A stretch of 6,751 bases of DNA from NCBI GenBank assembly GCA_038330365.1, contig JBBQNY010000166.1, positions 1 to 6,751 on the forward strand, in the 5' to 3' direction. This document shows positions 5,052-6,751 of this stretch, piece by piece. This DNA comes from JBBQNY01 sp038330365. Lineage in GTDB: Bacteria > Pseudomonadota > Gammaproteobacteria > Xanthomonadales > Ahniellaceae. Each line of letters begins with the position of its first letter. Position 1 is the first letter of the stretch. Position numbers and translations under genes: made by a program. Below the pieces are notes generated by a model, which made no database searches, was not told where the DNA came from, and saw only the letters and a list, made by a program, of their open reading frames with translations.

Positions 5052-6626
5052 CTACCAGTCGGTGGGCCGATAGTCCTTCAGGAACTGCCCCCAGACGTGC
5101 GTGCCCGTGTTGATGCCGTCGATGATCGGATCAACGATGCGCGCCGCCCCATCGACGATGTCGAGGGGCGGATGGAACCGCTCCTCCACGCGCTTGCGCG
5201 CCGCGACTTCCACCGGATCCTCGTCCGTTACCCAGCCCGTGTCGACGCTGTTCATGTGGATGCCGTCGTTGTGGTAATCCGTGGCCGCCGTGCGCGTCAT
5301 CATGTTGAGGGCGGCCTTCGCCATGTTGGTATGCGGATGCCGTGTGGTCTTGAAGTTGCGATAGAACTGGCCTTCCACTGCGGAGACATTGACGATGTGC
5401 TTGTCGCGTTCCGGCGTGCGCAGCATGAGCGGCTTCAGGCGCGCGTTGAGTACGAACGGCGCCACGGCATTGATCAGGTGCACCTCGAGCAGTTCCACCG
5501 ATGGCACCTCGTGCATCAGCATGCGCCACGAATTGCGCCCGCGCAGGTCGACCTGCTGCAGGTCCTGGTCGAGCCGGCCCTCGGGGAACAGATGACTCTG
5601 TCCCAGCAGGTCGTCGGCGAGCAGCGGGATCTGCGACATCGCGGCGGCGTCGCGCATTCCGGGCGCAGCACGCGCATCGGAAAGGGCGCCGGACGCGGCG
5701 GCAGCGATCAGATCCCCACTGCGCAATCCCTCGTAGCTGCCGAGCAGGACGCGCACCGACGCCGGCATATCTGCGTCGGCGGCCCTTTCGGCCTCCATCA
5801 TGTGCGCGTAGAAATCCGGCGGACGGCGCACGGTCTGGCAGGCGTTGTTGACGATGAAATCCAGCCGGCCGTGGGACGCGATCAGCACATCGCAGAAGGC
5901 TTCGACACTCGGCGTATGGCGGAGATCAAGACCGAAGATTTCCAGCCGGTGCGACCATTCGGCGAAATCGGGTTCGCGCGCATAGCGCTGCGCGGAGTCG
6001 CGCGGAAAGCGTGTGGTGACGATCAGATGGGCGCCCGCGCGCAGCAGCTTGATACCGGCCTGATAGCCGATCTTCACGCGACCGCCGGTCAGCAGCGCGA
6101 CGCGGCCGCCGAGATCGGTCGTCTCGCTGCGCTTCTGGAAATTGAAGGCCGCGCATTCGGGACAGAGCTGGTCGTAGAAATGATGCAGTTGCGTGAAGCT
6201 CCGCTTGCAGACATAGCAGTGACGTTCGATCGCATGCGGGTCGGAGCCCGTGTCATCGACCCCGCCCTGTTGCATGGCGTCGGAGTTGCCACCAACAACC
6301 TCGGGCGCAAAGACGTTCGGTGTGGTGAACACCGCGCGCGCACGCAGGGCGCGAATGCCGGTGGCGTTGAGATGGGATTCCTCGCGCTCGACCCTCGCCT
6401 CCCTGTGCGCACGCTTGCGTGCGCGCCGGAGCTTGCGATGATCGAGTGGATCCGGATTGTGGAACCGGTTGACGGCCGCGCGCAGACCCTTGAGCGCCTC
6501 CGCCGGGACGCCTTCCAGCAGCGCCGGATCGGCGGCAATCGCCTCGAGCACGGCGGCAGCGTCGCGCACCCGCGCATCGAACGCGGATCTGTCGGCATCA
6601 GGGATATCGGGTGTGGTTTCGCTCAT
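5052..6626 (-). CDS. SDR-fold protein with N-terminal four-cysteine (zinc-like) motif and atypical active site
   Basis: A 524-residue protein, about twice the usual SDR length. Residues 1-60 look helical, and 61-85 are strongly basic. CYVC at 137-140 and CPEC at 155-158 form a CxxC-x14-CxxC motif, probably a structural zinc site. The Rossmann part starts at about 172: VALLTGGRVKIG (176-187) is a variant TGxxxGxG loop with Lys185 at a usual Gly; Arg206 after strand 2 hints at NADP(H); Asp234 follows strand 3; NNAC is at 260-263. An insertion of roughly 100 residues (about 268-370) precedes HEVPSVELLEVHLINAVAPF. Ser415 is the SDR serine and Lys437 the SDR lysine, but the YxxxK tyrosine position is Thr433. 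SVDTGWVTD at 460-468 matches the usual PG motif region. ATG 6626 is preferred because residues upstream of it look non-conserved, though its ribosome site is poor. A longer form from ATG 6716 is possible. Substrate unknown. Confidence 0.85.
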   Translation of the reverse strand: MSETTPDIPDADRSAFDARVRDAAAVLEAIAADPALLEGVPAEALKGLRAAVNRFHNPDPLDHRKLRRARKRAHREARVEREESHLNATGIRALRARAVFTTPNVFAPEVVGGNSDAMQQGGVDDTGSDPHAIERHCYVCKRSFTQLHHFYDQLCPECAAFNFQKRSETTDLGGRVALLTGGRVKIGYQAGIKLLRAGAHLIVTTRFPRDSAQRYAREPDFAEWSHRLEIFGLDLRHTPSVEAFCDVLIASHGRLDFIVNNACQTVRRPPDFYAHMMEAERAADADMPASVRVLLGSYEGLRSGDLIAAAASGALSDARAAPGMRDAAAMSQIPLLADDLLGQSHLFPEGRLDQDLQQVDLRGRNSWRMLMHEVPSVELLEVHLINAVAPFVLNARLKPLMLRTPERDKHIVNVSAVEGQFYRNFKTTRHPHTNMAKAALNMMTRTAATDYHNDGIHMNSVDTGWVTDEDPVEVAARKRVEERFHPPLDIVDGAARIVDPIIDGINTGTHVWGQFLKDYRPTDW

Positions 6627-6742
6627 GGCAATGCAGCGGCGCGTGTTCGCAACAGGCCCGCAATGTGACGGCAGAGCGACGCCATCACAACCCGGGATTG
6701 GCGCAGGCGGTGACATACACTCTCGAAACCGGATCTTTTCAT
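6623..6742 (-). CDS. Possible 39-codon upstream ORF or end of an upstream gene, overlapping the SDR start by ATGA (speculative)
   Basis: On the minus strand an ATG at 6742-6740 opens a 39-residue frame that ends in TGA at 6625-6623, overlapping the SDR-like start codon as ATGA. The frame is also open from the ATG to the window edge, so it may instead be the tail of a longer gene. The peptide starts MKRSGFESV and ends RTRAAALP; it is arginine-rich and I do not recognise it. ATGA overlaps are a typical layout for translational coupling, which would explain why the SDR-like start lacks a ribosome site of its own. Against it, the frame is short and high-GC DNA is often open by chance. Confidence 0.2.
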   Translation of the reverse strand: MKRSGFESVCHRLRQSRVVMASLCRHIAGLLRTRAAALP

Positions 6743-6751
6743 GACCTGCCG

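Noticed and set aside
2521..5073. A very long (850-codon) open plus-strand frame running opposite the Yip1 gene, the gap and pgk
   Set aside because: It lies antisense to two clearly identified genes, and its product is Arg/His/Asp/Gln-rich with no domain pattern, as expected from antisense reading of GC-rich codons. It also runs through the intergenic gap without regard to gene borders.
4926..6668. A 580-codon open plus-strand frame opposite the SDR-like gene
   Set aside because: Antisense shadow: the minus strand carries SDR motifs, a four-cysteine site and a sensible start and stop, while the plus-strand product has no recognisable motif.
6627..6716. 30-residue N-terminal extension of the SDR-like protein from ATG 6716
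   Set aside because: The extra residues are Pro/Cys/Arg-rich without structure or motif, and the MSETTPDIPDAD start is more natural. It is kept only as a possibility because neither start has a strong ribosome site.

Overview
This is a GC-rich (by eye about two thirds G+C), densely coded bacterial chromosomal segment. The phosphoglycerate kinase and the RutE-type reductase are both close to their Escherichia coli counterparts. Together with a pirin, a YceI protein and an ELM1-family gene, this suggests a high-GC gammaproteobacterium, perhaps near the Xanthomonadales/Nevskiales/Steroidobacterales. That placement is an inference from protein resemblance and was not tested with a tree. I see no mobile elements, tRNA or rRNA genes, CRISPR arrays or phage genes.

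Left part, 1-2295. A gene on the minus strand runs off the left edge. Only its first 44 codons are present, from a GTG at 132, and they look like the start of an ELM1-family putative glycosyltransferase. Divergent from it, after a 183-base gap, is a tight plus-strand run of three genes: a RutE/HadB-type flavin nitroreductase (316-912), an exported YceI-family protein (933-1559) and a YhhW-type pirin (1594-2295). The gaps are 20 and 34 bases, so they are probably one operon. Its flavouring is redox and reactive-metabolite handling.

Right part, 2362-6751. Everything here is on the minus strand, convergent with the pirin gene. In transcription order it holds a 524-residue SDR-fold protein with an N-terminal four-cysteine motif (6626-5052), phosphoglycerate kinase pgk (4923-3745) and a Yip1-domain membrane protein with a large soluble C-terminal domain (3627-2362). 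The gaps of 128 and 117 bases contain a candidate pgk promoter and several GC-rich inverted repeats, so these are more likely separate transcripts or a loose unit than a compact operon.

Most genes are recognisable. The least ordinary are the SDR-like protein, which appears to lack the catalytic tyrosine at the YxxxK position and carries extra domains, and the Yip1 fusion. I do not see a convincing undescribed multi-gene system.
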